Assembly (NCBI GenBank): GCA_036960175.1
Contig: JBALWH010000004.1
Span: forward strand, 149,865-213,864
Source: Motiliproteus sp036960175
Lineage (GTDB): Bacteria > Pseudomonadota > Gammaproteobacteria > Pseudomonadales > Balneatricaceae
Length of the DNA stretch: 64,000 bases
Direction: 5' to 3'
Position 1 is the first letter of the stretch. The number at the start of each line of letters is the position of its first letter. Shown here piece after piece: positions 32,711 through 41,263 of this stretch. Made by a program: the position numbers and the translations under genes. The notes beneath the pieces are model-generated. The model did not search any database. It was given only the letters and a program-made list of their open reading frames with translations, and was not told the DNA's origin.

Positions 32711-33265
32711 ATGAGTAAATTAATCACAAAACTAGAGGAAAGCTTTCTCGCCCTACTATTGGTGGGAATGGTTCTCCTAGTGTTCGCAGAAGTAGTAATG
32801 CGCTTCGGTTTTAATGCCGGCATTCACTGGGCTCAAGAGGTCACGTTGTTGATGTCCGCTTGGTTCGTTCTGTTTGGCGCTTCTTATGGCGTTAAAGTTG
32901 GCTGTCATATCGGTGTTGATGTGTTCGTCAAAATGTTGCCCCGCGGCGCACACCGTGCTGTGACTATTTTCGCTCTGCTGCTATGTCTGTTTTACTGTGC
33001 CTTGTTTCTCTATGGCAGCTGGGTTTATATCAGTAAGCTCCATATGATCGGTATTGAGCTTGAAGATGTGCCAATACCTAGATGGATTCCTACCAGCGCC
33101 CTGTTTATAGGTTTTTCTCTCTTGGCATTTCGGTTATCTCAATTGCTATGGAAAGTCATTACTAATAAGGCCGACGGTTTTCATCTGGCTGATGAAGCTG
33201 CAGACAGTATGGAATTGGCAAGAGAACTCGAAGAATTACAGAAGAAGTCAGAGGAGAACAAATAA
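32711..33265 (+). CDS. dctQ: TRAP transporter small membrane subunit DctQ
   Basis: 184 residues from ATG 32711 (GAGGG box upstream; the ATG at 32687 is less likely). Four membrane segments, at about 10-30, 45-65, 84-104 and 126-146. VFAEVVMRFGFNAGIHWAQEVT is typical of DctQ (cited: residues about 24-45). The acidic C-terminal tail ends in a Glu/Lys-rich helix. Its stop overlaps the dctM start (TAATG). Confidence 0.93.
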   Translation: MSKLITKLEESFLALLLVGMVLLVFAEVVMRFGFNAGIHWAQEVTLLMSAWFVLFGASYGVKVGCHIGVDVFVKMLPRGAHRAVTIFALLLCLFYCALFLYGSWVYISKLHMIGIELEDVPIPRWIPTSALFIGFSLLAFRLSQLLWKVITNKADGFHLADEAADSMELARELEELQKKSEENK

Positions 33266-34662
33266 TGGCAACGGCAACGCTCTTCATCCTTCTTTTCGCC
33301 TGTATGTTTATGGGCATGCCTATCGCTATTGCGTTGGGACTTTCCAGTGTTTCTACGATATTGCTGTTCTCAAATGACTCATTGGCGTCGATTTCGCTGA
33401 AGTTATTTGAGGCGACGTCGGAACACTATACGTTGCTAGCCATTCCGTTCTTTATTTTGTCTTCAGCGTTCCTGTCCACCGGTGGTGTCGCTAAGCGGCT
33501 GATTGATTTTGCCATCGACAGTGTCGGTCATATCAAAGGCGGTCTTGCCATGGCCTCGGTTATGGCCTGCATGTTGTTTGCTGCAGTATCTGGATCCTCA
33601 CCGGCGACCGTAGCGGCTATCGGTACGATCGTCATTGCCGGTATGGTTCGCTCAGGCTACCCGGAGGACTTTGCTGCCGGTGTTATCACGACTTCCGGTA
33701 CTTTGGGTATCCTTATACCGCCTTCCATCGTGATGTTGGTCTACGCGGCAGCGACTGAAGTTTCCGCGTCGCGGATGTTTATGGCCGGTTTTCTGCCTGG
33801 TTTGATGATGGGTGGTTTACTGATGCTGGCAATCTATGTTGTTGCCCGCATTAAGAAACTGCCAGCGCAAGCCTTCCCTGGGTTTCGTCAGCTATTCCGC
33901 TCTGGCGCTATTGCCATGGGCGGTTTGATGCTAATCGTTATCGTCTTGGGTTCCATTTACGGTGGCATCGCTAGTCCGACTGAAGCGGCTGCAGCTGCGG
34001 CCGTATATGCTTATCTAGTGGCGGTCATGGGTTACCGTGATATGGGGCCGATTAAAGGTGTGCCTTGGCAGAAAGAAGGTGAAGCAATACCTGTAGCAAT
34101 GGTTCGCAATATTGTTCAGGTTGCTGTCGCTATTCCGCGCTCGTTCATCTGCTCAGATGTGAACAAGGTGGTTCTTGACGCTGCTAAAGTCAGCATGATG
34201 CTGATGTTTATTATTGCTAACGCCATGCTGTTTGCCCATGTGTTGACTACGGAGCGTATTCCTCACGCTGTTGCAGAAGTGATTCTACAGTGGGGGCTAC
34301 CTGCCTGGGGTTTTCTGATTGTTGTTAACATCTTGTTGTTGATTGCCGGTAACTTCATGGAGCCGACGGCAATCCTGTTGATCATGGCACCTATCCTGTT
34401 CCCGATTGCGGTACAGCTGGGTATCGATCCTATCCATCTGGGTATCATCATGGTGGTTAATATGGAGATTGGTATGCTGACGCCGCCGGTGGGCCTCAAC
34501 CTGTTCGTGACGGCAGGTATAACGGGGCACAACATGATCTGGGTAATAAAGGCAGTAGCGCCTTGGCTGGTGTTGATGTTGTTCTTCCTGATGCTGATCA
34601 CATTCATCCCATCTATATCTTTGGCACTGCCAGAATATATCGACTATCTCAAAGGATACTGA
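33265..34662 (+). CDS. dctM: TRAP transporter large permease DctM
   Basis: 465 residues, 12 or so membrane segments. Diagnostic stretches are AVSGSSPATVAAIGTIVIAG, GTLGILIPPSIVMLVYAAA, GGIASPTEAAAAAAVYA and MEPTAILLIMAPI. Sodium-driven transport subunit that works with DctQ and DctP. About 30 residues longer than many DctM because of a cytosolic insert near 255-295 (REVPWQK-type loop and PRSFICSDVNKV). Translationally coupled to dctQ. Confidence 0.95.
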   Translation: MATATLFILLFACMFMGMPIAIALGLSSVSTILLFSNDSLASISLKLFEATSEHYTLLAIPFFILSSAFLSTGGVAKRLIDFAIDSVGHIKGGLAMASVMACMLFAAVSGSSPATVAAIGTIVIAGMVRSGYPEDFAAGVITTSGTLGILIPPSIVMLVYAAATEVSASRMFMAGFLPGLMMGGLLMLAIYVVARIKKLPAQAFPGFRQLFRSGAIAMGGLMLIVIVLGSIYGGIASPTEAAAAAAVYAYLVAVMGYRDMGPIKGVPWQKEGEAIPVAMVRNIVQVAVAIPRSFICSDVNKVVLDAAKVSMMLMFIIANAMLFAHVLTTERIPHAVAEVILQWGLPAWGFLIVVNILLLIAGNFMEPTAILLIMAPILFPIAVQLGIDPIHLGIIMVVNMEIGMLTPPVGLNLFVTAGITGHNMIWVIKAVAPWLVLMLFFLMLITFIPSISLALPEYIDYLKGY

Positions 34663-34677
34663 TCCTTGAGATTGAAA

Positions 34678-34703
34678 AAGTCGCCTTAGGGCGGCTTTTT
34701 TTT
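34678..34703 (+). terminator. dctPQM terminator
   Basis: AAGTCGCC / GGGCGGCTT hairpin with one G-T pair and a tract of eight T. Confidence 0.85.
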
Positions 34704-34823
34704 GCCTGCAATTTAGGGCGTCGATGGGCCGTTTAGGTTAGGTCAGTTTGAGTTAGAGGTTTAACGGCATCGCTTTGTTCTGCATATACTGGATTTATCT
34801 TGGAATGGTTTATAGGTGAAGCG

Positions 34824-35897
34824 ATGGATACCGTCATATCAATACAAGTCAGAGGGGTGCGTTTGCCGATGATTGAGGCCCATCGAACGGCTAGCGGTGA
34901 AATTACGGAATCCCCATTGGTTCTTGTCGATGTGACAACGGCTGATGGCAGTGTCGGCCATGGGTTGGTGTTTACTTACACTGTCGCAGCGCTTAATCCG
35001 CTAATGCAGTTGCTACAGAATATGGGGCCGTTACTTGTTGGGCAGCCATTAGCACCTGCTAGTGTGATGGAGCAGCTGCATAAAAAATTTCGCCTGCTGG
35101 GTACTCAGGGGCTTGTGGGCATCGCTTTGGCTGCTATTGATATGGCGTTATGGGATGCCAAGGTCAGAGCCGCTGGTATGTCTCTAGTGAGTTATTTGGG
35201 TGGGGTTGCCAAACCTATACCGGTCTACGCGGGGATCGGCTATGAGGGTGTTGATGGCAGTGCTCAAGCCGCAGAGCGGTTGGTTGGTGAAGGGTTTTTA
35301 GGGGTTAAGGCAAAGATCGGATATCCGACGTTGGAGCAGGATGTCGCTGTGGTCGGAGCTATTCGCGCCGCTGTTGGCGATGAGGTTGCGGTTATGGTGG
35401 ATTACAACCAGTGTCTGATGCCTGTTGAAGCGATACAGAGAATTAAGGCATTAAGCCAATTTCGTCTGAGCTGGGTAGAAGAGCCGACCTTGGCTCATGA
35501 TTTTCAGGGACACCGTCGCATCGCTGATGCGGTTGATACTCCTATTCAGTGTGGTGAAAACTGGTGGGGTCCGCTGGATATGCAGCATGCGATTGATGCC
35601 CAGAGCAGTGATTATATGATGGCGGATGTTATGAAAATCGGGGGTGTCAGTGGTTGGATGCAAGCATCAGCTCTTGCTGCTCAGAGGGGCATCAGGCTTT
35701 CCAGTCACCTGTGGCCTGAACTCAGTGCACAGTTACTGTGTTTAACGCCTACTGCTCATTGGTTGGAGTATATTGATTGGTGGAATCCGATCATCGCAGA
35801 GCCTCTGCAGGTTGAAAATGGCTATGCCCGCGTGGATGTTGCGGAGGCCACGGGAGTTCGTTGGAATGAGTCGGTAGTAGCCCGCTACCAGGTTTAA
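34824..35897 (+). CDS. Mandelate racemase/muconate-lactonising family enzyme (mandelate racemase subgroup)
   Basis: 357 residues from ATG 34824 (AGGTGAAGCG). The enolase-superfamily barrel has the Lys-x-Lys pair in GVKAKIGYPT, metal ligands Asp in VDYNQ, Glu in VEEPT and Glu in CGENWWGP, and the His-Asp dyad in DVMKIGGV and SSHLWPE, with Glu in LEYIDWW. This is the residue set of true mandelate racemase rather than of sugar-acid dehydratases alone. Substrate is a 2-hydroxy acid by inference. It follows the TRAP operon and its terminator, so it has its own promoter. Confidence 0.85.
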   Translation: MDTVISIQVRGVRLPMIEAHRTASGEITESPLVLVDVTTADGSVGHGLVFTYTVAALNPLMQLLQNMGPLLVGQPLAPASVMEQLHKKFRLLGTQGLVGIALAAIDMALWDAKVRAAGMSLVSYLGGVAKPIPVYAGIGYEGVDGSAQAAERLVGEGFLGVKAKIGYPTLEQDVAVVGAIRAAVGDEVAVMVDYNQCLMPVEAIQRIKALSQFRLSWVEEPTLAHDFQGHRRIADAVDTPIQCGENWWGPLDMQHAIDAQSSDYMMADVMKIGGVSGWMQASALAAQRGIRLSSHLWPELSAQLLCLTPTAHWLEYIDWWNPIIAEPLQVENGYARVDVAEATGVRWNESVVARYQV

Positions 35898-35931
35898 GTT
35901 GTTCAGCGGGCTTCAGTTCATTGCTAATAGA

Positions 35932-38325
35932 TCAGAACAGCCCTTCGGTGGCTGCCGCATTGCTAGAGGATGTTTCGGCCGTAGCTCCCTTCTGAGGTGC
36001 CAGCTCTTCCTGGAAAACTTCAAAAATAGCGTCTTTCTGCCCAGGATAGGCCAATAAGCCAGTTTTAGGATCAATACGAACGCTGACAATCCCTTCGGGT
36101 GGGACTAGCGGGGTTTCTGGAACGTCTTTCAGAGCCTCTTTCATAAAGTCTATCCAGATAGGAAGAGCAGCGGTGCTGCCGAACTCTTTACGTCCGAGAG
36201 TCTTCGGTTGGTCGAATCCGACCCAAACAGAGGCAACAATTTCTCGGTTGAATCCAGAAAACCATGCATCTACTTGATCGTTGGTCGTACCTGTTTTCCC
36301 TGCTAGGTCGTTACGCTCAAGTTTCCGTGCTTTGCGGCCGGTACCACGCTTGATAACGTCCTGCATGATATTGTTAATTAGGTATGCAGCTTTCTGATCG
36401 ATAATGCGCTGGGCGATCGGCAGAGTTGTTAGGTTTTCAATTTTTTCTGCAGGAGGTTCGCTGTCTTCGGGTAGATAAGTGCAACCCTCGCAGACGGTTG
36501 CTGGAGCTGCTTGCTGAATTACCGCGCCATAGACATCTTCCACTCGCTCAATTAAATAGGGTTCGATCTTGTAACCCTGGTTGGCGAGGCTGGCGTAGGC
36601 GGTGATAAGCTCCATCGGAGTGACATCTGCGCTGCCCAGTGCTAGTGACAGGTTGTTGGGTAAGCGGTTGATAGGAAAGCCGAAGCGAGTGAGGAAATCG
36701 CGGGTGTTTTTCACGCCCAGTGTTCTGAGTATGCGAATAGATACAAGGTTTCGAGATTTGTACAGGGCTTCTCGCAAGCGTGTGGGGCCATAGAATTTCT
36801 TGCTATAGTTTTCCGGGCGCCAACTACTTTCAAGATTACTGTCTTCAAAGACTACTGGCGCGTCGTTAATGAGGGTGGCGGGGGTAAAGCCATTGGATAG
36901 CGCCGCCGTATAAACGAAGGGTTTGAAGTTTGAGCCGGGCTGTCGGCTTCCCTGTGTCGCGCGATTAAATTTACTATGAGAAAAATTAAAACCGCCGACC
37001 AGTGCGCGAATTGCGCCATTTCTCGGGGTGAGAGCAATCAGCGCAGCCTGAGCCTCAGGTATCTGTGTTAATTGCCATTTGTCTTCTCTATTGACTACTC
37101 TGATGAGGTCTCCTGGAGACAGAATTTCCGATGCTGTTTTTGGCGACGGACCCCTAGAGTTGACCGATTTGTAAGGGCGCGCCCAGCTTAACCCTTCCCA
37201 CTCTAGCTCGATTTGTTGGCCGTCTTTCAACCGAGCAATCGCGGTTTGCTCACCAACGCTCTCGACATAGGCCGGTAGGATCTTTCCATAAGAGCGGGTG
37301 GGTTTAAGTTCTCGGGCTAAATCTTCGGGAGTTAACTCGGTTTTTAGTCTGCGCTCTGCACCACGGTAACCATGCCTTTGATCGTAGTTGATAAGCCCGT
37401 CTACGATAGCGTTGTTGGCAGCGAACTGTTCGTCACTACGAAGGGTTGTGTAAACGCTGTAACCATCAGTGTATATAGTTTCACCGATCTTTTGTTGTAA
37501 TTCGCTACGGACCATCTCGGCGACATAGGGTGCATACAGGCCTATATCTGAACCATGGTACTTGGCGGTGATGGGGGCTCCGACGGCTTCATTTAACTCC
37601 GCTGCGCTAATAAAACCGAGCTCGGACATCCTACTTAGAATCCAGTTTCGCCGCTCAAGAGCGCGAACCGGGTTGGCTAATGGGTTGTAGGCCGATGGGG
37701 CCTTAGGAAGGCCGGCGATCATCGCCAGCTCTGCCAGAGTTAGCTCATCAATATTGCGGCCGTAATAGACATTGGCAGCGGCTTGTATGCCGTAGGATCG
37801 GTTTCCTAGGTAAATTTTATTGACGTACAGCTCAAGGATTTCTTGTTTGCTGAGTTCTTGTTCAATTTGAATCGCTAAGAGTATTTCGTTGAATTTTCGT
37901 TCGAATGTTCGGGCTCTGGTGAGGAAATAATTTTTAGCTACCTGCATGGTGATGGTGCTACCACCGGTCTGTATATGCCCCGTGCTGAGTAGTTGAAATA
38001 CTGCCCTTGCCAGCCCTTTGAAATCAACGCCGATATGCTGATAGAAGCGACTGTCTTCAGCCGCTAGTATGGCTTCTTCAAAACGGCTGGGAATTTGCTG
38101 ATAATTTATCGGGGTGCGTCGTTTCTCGCCAAACTCGGCGATCAATGTGTTGTCCGCAGAATAAATCCTCAACGGCGTTTGTAATTTGATGTCCCGCAGT
38201 TGTTCAACATTGGGAAGGCCTGGTTTCAGATAAAAATAGCCACCGGCTAAGACTAAAGCGGTAAGAAAGGATCCGAAAACCCCTAATTTAATTAAAAAGC
38301 TGAGCAGAGTTTTGATTTTTATCAT
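35932..38325 (-). CDS. mrcA: Penicillin-binding protein 1A
   Basis: 797 residues. N-terminal anchor (about 9-29), glycosyltransferase domain (EDSRFYQHIGVDFKGLARAV; GGSTITMQVAKNYFL), the OB-like insert of PBP1A, and transpeptidase with Ser in GSRQPGSNFKPFVY, SRN, and KTGTTNDQVDAWFSG. Bifunctional murein synthase. Divergent from pilMNOPQ, the standard gammaproteobacterial neighbourhood. Confidence 0.96.
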   Translation of the reverse strand: MIKIKTLLSFLIKLGVFGSFLTALVLAGGYFYLKPGLPNVEQLRDIKLQTPLRIYSADNTLIAEFGEKRRTPINYQQIPSRFEEAILAAEDSRFYQHIGVDFKGLARAVFQLLSTGHIQTGGSTITMQVAKNYFLTRARTFERKFNEILLAIQIEQELSKQEILELYVNKIYLGNRSYGIQAAANVYYGRNIDELTLAELAMIAGLPKAPSAYNPLANPVRALERRNWILSRMSELGFISAAELNEAVGAPITAKYHGSDIGLYAPYVAEMVRSELQQKIGETIYTDGYSVYTTLRSDEQFAANNAIVDGLINYDQRHGYRGAERRLKTELTPEDLARELKPTRSYGKILPAYVESVGEQTAIARLKDGQQIELEWEGLSWARPYKSVNSRGPSPKTASEILSPGDLIRVVNREDKWQLTQIPEAQAALIALTPRNGAIRALVGGFNFSHSKFNRATQGSRQPGSNFKPFVYTAALSNGFTPATLINDAPVVFEDSNLESSWRPENYSKKFYGPTRLREALYKSRNLVSIRILRTLGVKNTRDFLTRFGFPINRLPNNLSLALGSADVTPMELITAYASLANQGYKIEPYLIERVEDVYGAVIQQAAPATVCEGCTYLPEDSEPPAEKIENLTTLPIAQRIIDQKAAYLINNIMQDVIKRGTGRKARKLERNDLAGKTGTTNDQVDAWFSGFNREIVASVWVGFDQPKTLGRKEFGSTAALPIWIDFMKEALKDVPETPLVPPEGIVSVRIDPKTGLLAYPGQKDAIFEVFQEELAPQKGATAETSSSNAAATEGLF

Positions 38326-38473
38326 GATAACCTAAAGCTGCGGTGCATAATGGCGATATATAATAATGCCAGTTTTAACCGCAAAACCGAAATAGGATTA
38401 TTTTATATCCTATAATTGCCAGGTAACGGCCTGGGATATGGTGTTTGCGACCACTTGGATCAAGGAATATTCG

Positions 38474-39535
38474 GTGACAAGTCTGTTTAAAGCAAAGTCA
38501 AAAGCGTTACTCGGAGTCGATATCGGCTCCTCCTTCGTCAAGCTACTTGGAATATCCCAGCATTCAAAGGGCTATAAAGTCGATTCTTATGCTGTCGTGC
38601 ATCTTCCAGAGGGAGCTGTAATCGATAACAATGTTCAAGACGTGCCGGTGGTTGCTGAGGCCATCGAAAAGGCTGCTCGCCTTGCTGGGTGTAAAACGAA
38701 ACTGGCAGTGACATCGGTCCCGACATCCGTCGTCATTTCCAAGGAATTGGAATTCAGCAAATCCTTTACTGAAGATGAGCTGGAAGAGCAGATAAAGGTA
38801 GAAGCAGATCAGTTTATCCCCTACCCACTGGATGAGGTTGCTATCGATTTTCAGGTTAAAGGGCTGTCAAAAGATGACCCTGAGCTTAATAACATCATGC
38901 TGGTGGCTTGCCGGCAGGATAACGTGCAGTCTCGGGAGGATGCGGTCAACGGTGCAGGGTTGCAGTGCGATGTTATTGACGTAGATACCTATGCGCTAGA
39001 ACGGGTTTTTCCTACATTGAGTGATATTCATGACTTGGAGGGAAAAACGGTTGGTCTCGTGGATATAGGCGCCAGTAGTATGTCTCTGTATGTTCTGGAA
39101 GACGGGGAGGTCGTCTATAGCCGGGAGCAAGTATTCGGTGGCAATGATTTGACTCATAACTTGAGTCAGGTTACTGACATGAGCGTTGATGAAGTAGAGC
39201 GAGCTAAAAAGCAGGGCGACCTGCCAGAAGACCTGGTCAGAGGGTATGTCGAACCGTTTAAACAAACTGCGGCACAACAAATTTCTCGATCACTGCAGTT
39301 TTATTATTCATCAGGTACCCACGGCGAGCTGGATATGTTATTGCTGGCTGGAGGAGTTTCTGCATTACCGGACCTGGATAAAACGGTTGAGCAGGAGCTT
39401 GGCATTAAGGCCAAAACAGCTAATCCGTTTGAAAATATGCAATTCAACAGCAAGATAAATCGATCTAAATTCGAAGCCGATGCCAGCTCTCTGGTACTGG
39501 CATGTGGCTTGGCAATGCGGAGTTTTGAGGGGTAA
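38474..39535 (+). CDS. pilM: Type IV pilus assembly protein PilM
   Basis: 353 residues from GTG 38474 (AAGGAATATTCG); the ATG at 38438 is 12 codons too far upstream. Actin-like ATPase fold: LLGVDIGSSFVKLLG, VGLVDIGASSMSLYVL and LLLAGGVSALPDL. Cytosolic; binds the PilN N-terminus at the inner membrane. First gene of pilMNOPQ. Confidence 0.95.
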   Translation: MTSLFKAKSKALLGVDIGSSFVKLLGISQHSKGYKVDSYAVVHLPEGAVIDNNVQDVPVVAEAIEKAARLAGCKTKLAVTSVPTSVVISKELEFSKSFTEDELEEQIKVEADQFIPYPLDEVAIDFQVKGLSKDDPELNNIMLVACRQDNVQSREDAVNGAGLQCDVIDVDTYALERVFPTLSDIHDLEGKTVGLVDIGASSMSLYVLEDGEVVYSREQVFGGNDLTHNLSQVTDMSVDEVERAKKQGDLPEDLVRGYVEPFKQTAAQQISRSLQFYYSSGTHGELDMLLLAGGVSALPDLDKTVEQELGIKAKTANPFENMQFNSKINRSKFEADASSLVLACGLAMRSFEG

Positions 39536-39537
39536 CC

Positions 39538-40092
39538 ATGGCAGGAACGCTAATCAATTTACGCCCCTGGCGAGAAGACCGTCGTAAAGAAAGGCAGCAA
39601 ACTTTTGTAGCTGGCAGCTTGCTGGTAGCTCTACTTGCCGGTGCGATTGTTTTCGCTACAGGATTCTATATAGAATCGCAGACAGACAGGCAAGTAAAGC
39701 GTAATAACTTTGTGCGTCAGGAAATTACGAAACTGGATTCGAAAATAAAAGAGATTAAAGAATTAAAAGAGCAGCGGGCGCGATTGTTAGAGCGCCTTGA
39801 GGCGATACAGGAGCTGCAGGGTAACCGTCCTGTTATTGTCAGGGTATTCGACGAGCTGGTTCGGGTGTTACCGGAAGATCTGCATTACAGTCTGCTTTCA
39901 AGAATCAATGACGTATTGACCGTCAATGGTCGAGCAAATGCCAACAAGGACGTCTCTCGGTTGATGCGTAGCCTTGATCGTTCTCCTTGGTTCAGAGAGC
40001 CTAGTCTCAGTAATGTAGGGCGTGGAGATGGCTTTAAAAGTTTCAACATGAAAGTGTCCCTCTCCAAGCCAAAGCCTGAGGAGGGTTCCTGA
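39538..40092 (+). CDS. pilN: Type IV pilus assembly protein PilN
   Basis: 184 residues. The cytosolic N-terminus INLRPWREDRRKERQQ is the PilM-binding motif. One membrane segment at about 24-44, then a periplasmic coiled coil and ferredoxin-like domain. Two bases after pilM; its stop overlaps the pilO ATG. Confidence 0.95.
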   Translation: MAGTLINLRPWREDRRKERQQTFVAGSLLVALLAGAIVFATGFYIESQTDRQVKRNNFVRQEITKLDSKIKEIKELKEQRARLLERLEAIQELQGNRPVIVRVFDELVRVLPEDLHYSLLSRINDVLTVNGRANANKDVSRLMRSLDRSPWFREPSLSNVGRGDGFKSFNMKVSLSKPKPEEGS

Positions 40093-40697
40093 TGCTTAGT
40101 GGGTTCAAGAATAGTTTCAGGGGGTTTGATGTAAACAATATGGACTTTAATATGGCCGGTTCTTGGCCAATTGGAGTCAAAATTGTTTTTTACATTATTA
40201 TCACTGTTGTCGGTGTTGCCGCAGGTTATCATTTCTACATTGAGGACCTGGTAGTTAAGCATGAACAGGAGGTCAGAGTAGAACCTGATCTTAAGAATGA
40301 ATATAAAATTAAGGCTTTTCAGGTGGCAAATCTGGAAGCGTTAAAGCTGCAAATGACGGATGTTGAAGAGCGATTTTCGGAATTGTTGAAGCAGCTTCCC
40401 TCCGATACGGAGGTTCCCGGGTTACTGGAAGACATTACTGAAATTGGGCAGAACAGTGGGCTGACCTTTGATAGCATTACCTTGGCGCCGGAAAAAAAGG
40501 TTAAATTTTATATAGAATTGCCGATTAATATTGGGGTAAAGGGTAGCTATCATCAGTTAGGAGAGTTTGTTAGTGGTGTTGCAGCGTTACCGCGGATAGT
40601 AACGTTGCATGATTTTTCGATATCGCCAATTTCAGATGAAGGGGATCTCACCATGAAAATCTCTGCAAGGACCTATCGCTATGACGATACAAAATAA
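40092..40697 (+). CDS. pilO: Type IV pilus assembly protein PilO
   Basis: 201 residues. One membrane segment at about 27-49 after a short N-terminus (MDFNMAGSWPIGVKIVFYI), then coiled coil and a ferredoxin-like fold (ITEIGQNSGLTFDSITLAPE). Forms the alignment complex with PilN and PilP. Overlaps pilN by 1 base and pilP by 17. Confidence 0.95.
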   Translation: MLSGFKNSFRGFDVNNMDFNMAGSWPIGVKIVFYIIITVVGVAAGYHFYIEDLVVKHEQEVRVEPDLKNEYKIKAFQVANLEALKLQMTDVEERFSELLKQLPSDTEVPGLLEDITEIGQNSGLTFDSITLAPEKKVKFYIELPINIGVKGSYHQLGEFVSGVAALPRIVTLHDFSISPISDEGDLTMKISARTYRYDDTK

Positions 40698-41250
40698 GGG
40701 TCTGGTTGCGATGGTTCGGATGGTCACAGTGCTGTTTGCGGCACTGTTGCTACAAGCCTGCATTCAGGTTGAAGGGTTGGAAGATCTGCGGCAATACGTG
40801 CGAGAGACGCAGGCCGCTCCTTCTGGCAGAATCGAGCCGCTACCCGAATTCAAAGCCTATGAAACGTTTCTTTATCGGGCAACTAGTTTAAGAGGGCCCT
40901 TTCAGCCGCTGGTGCGGGTGGAAGCAGCCGAAGAAGAAGGAGAGGTCGTTAGAAATGACCTTAAACCTGACTTCGATCGGCCGAAGGAGCCTCTGGAAGC
41001 ATTCAAGCTGGAAATGTTATCGATGGTTGGCACCATTCATATGCTTGAAGGTGGGGAGTTAACGGCACTGATCAAGGATGATAACGGTGAAATACATCGA
41101 GTTAAGCAAGGCAGCTATGTCGGCAGAAATTTTGGTGAGATTGCTTTGGTTAATGAAACCCAGTTGGATATAGTTGAGATCGTTCCTAACGGGCGTGATG
41201 GTTGGATGAAGCGTCCGCGTAACCTGGTGTTGGTTGAAATCAATGAATAG
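40681..41250 (+). CDS. pilP: Type IV pilus lipoprotein PilP
   Basis: 189 residues. Lipobox LLQAC near residue 26, an extended linker that contacts PilN/PilO, and a beta domain (LEAFKLEMLSMVGTIHM; VKQGSYVGRNFGEI; RPRNLVLVEI). Links PilNO to the PilQ secretin. Confidence 0.95.
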   Translation: MTIQNKGLVAMVRMVTVLFAALLLQACIQVEGLEDLRQYVRETQAAPSGRIEPLPEFKAYETFLYRATSLRGPFQPLVRVEAAEEEGEVVRNDLKPDFDRPKEPLEAFKLEMLSMVGTIHMLEGGELTALIKDDNGEIHRVKQGSYVGRNFGEIALVNETQLDIVEIVPNGRDGWMKRPRNLVLVEINE

Positions 41251-41263
41251 GCGTCATAGGTAT

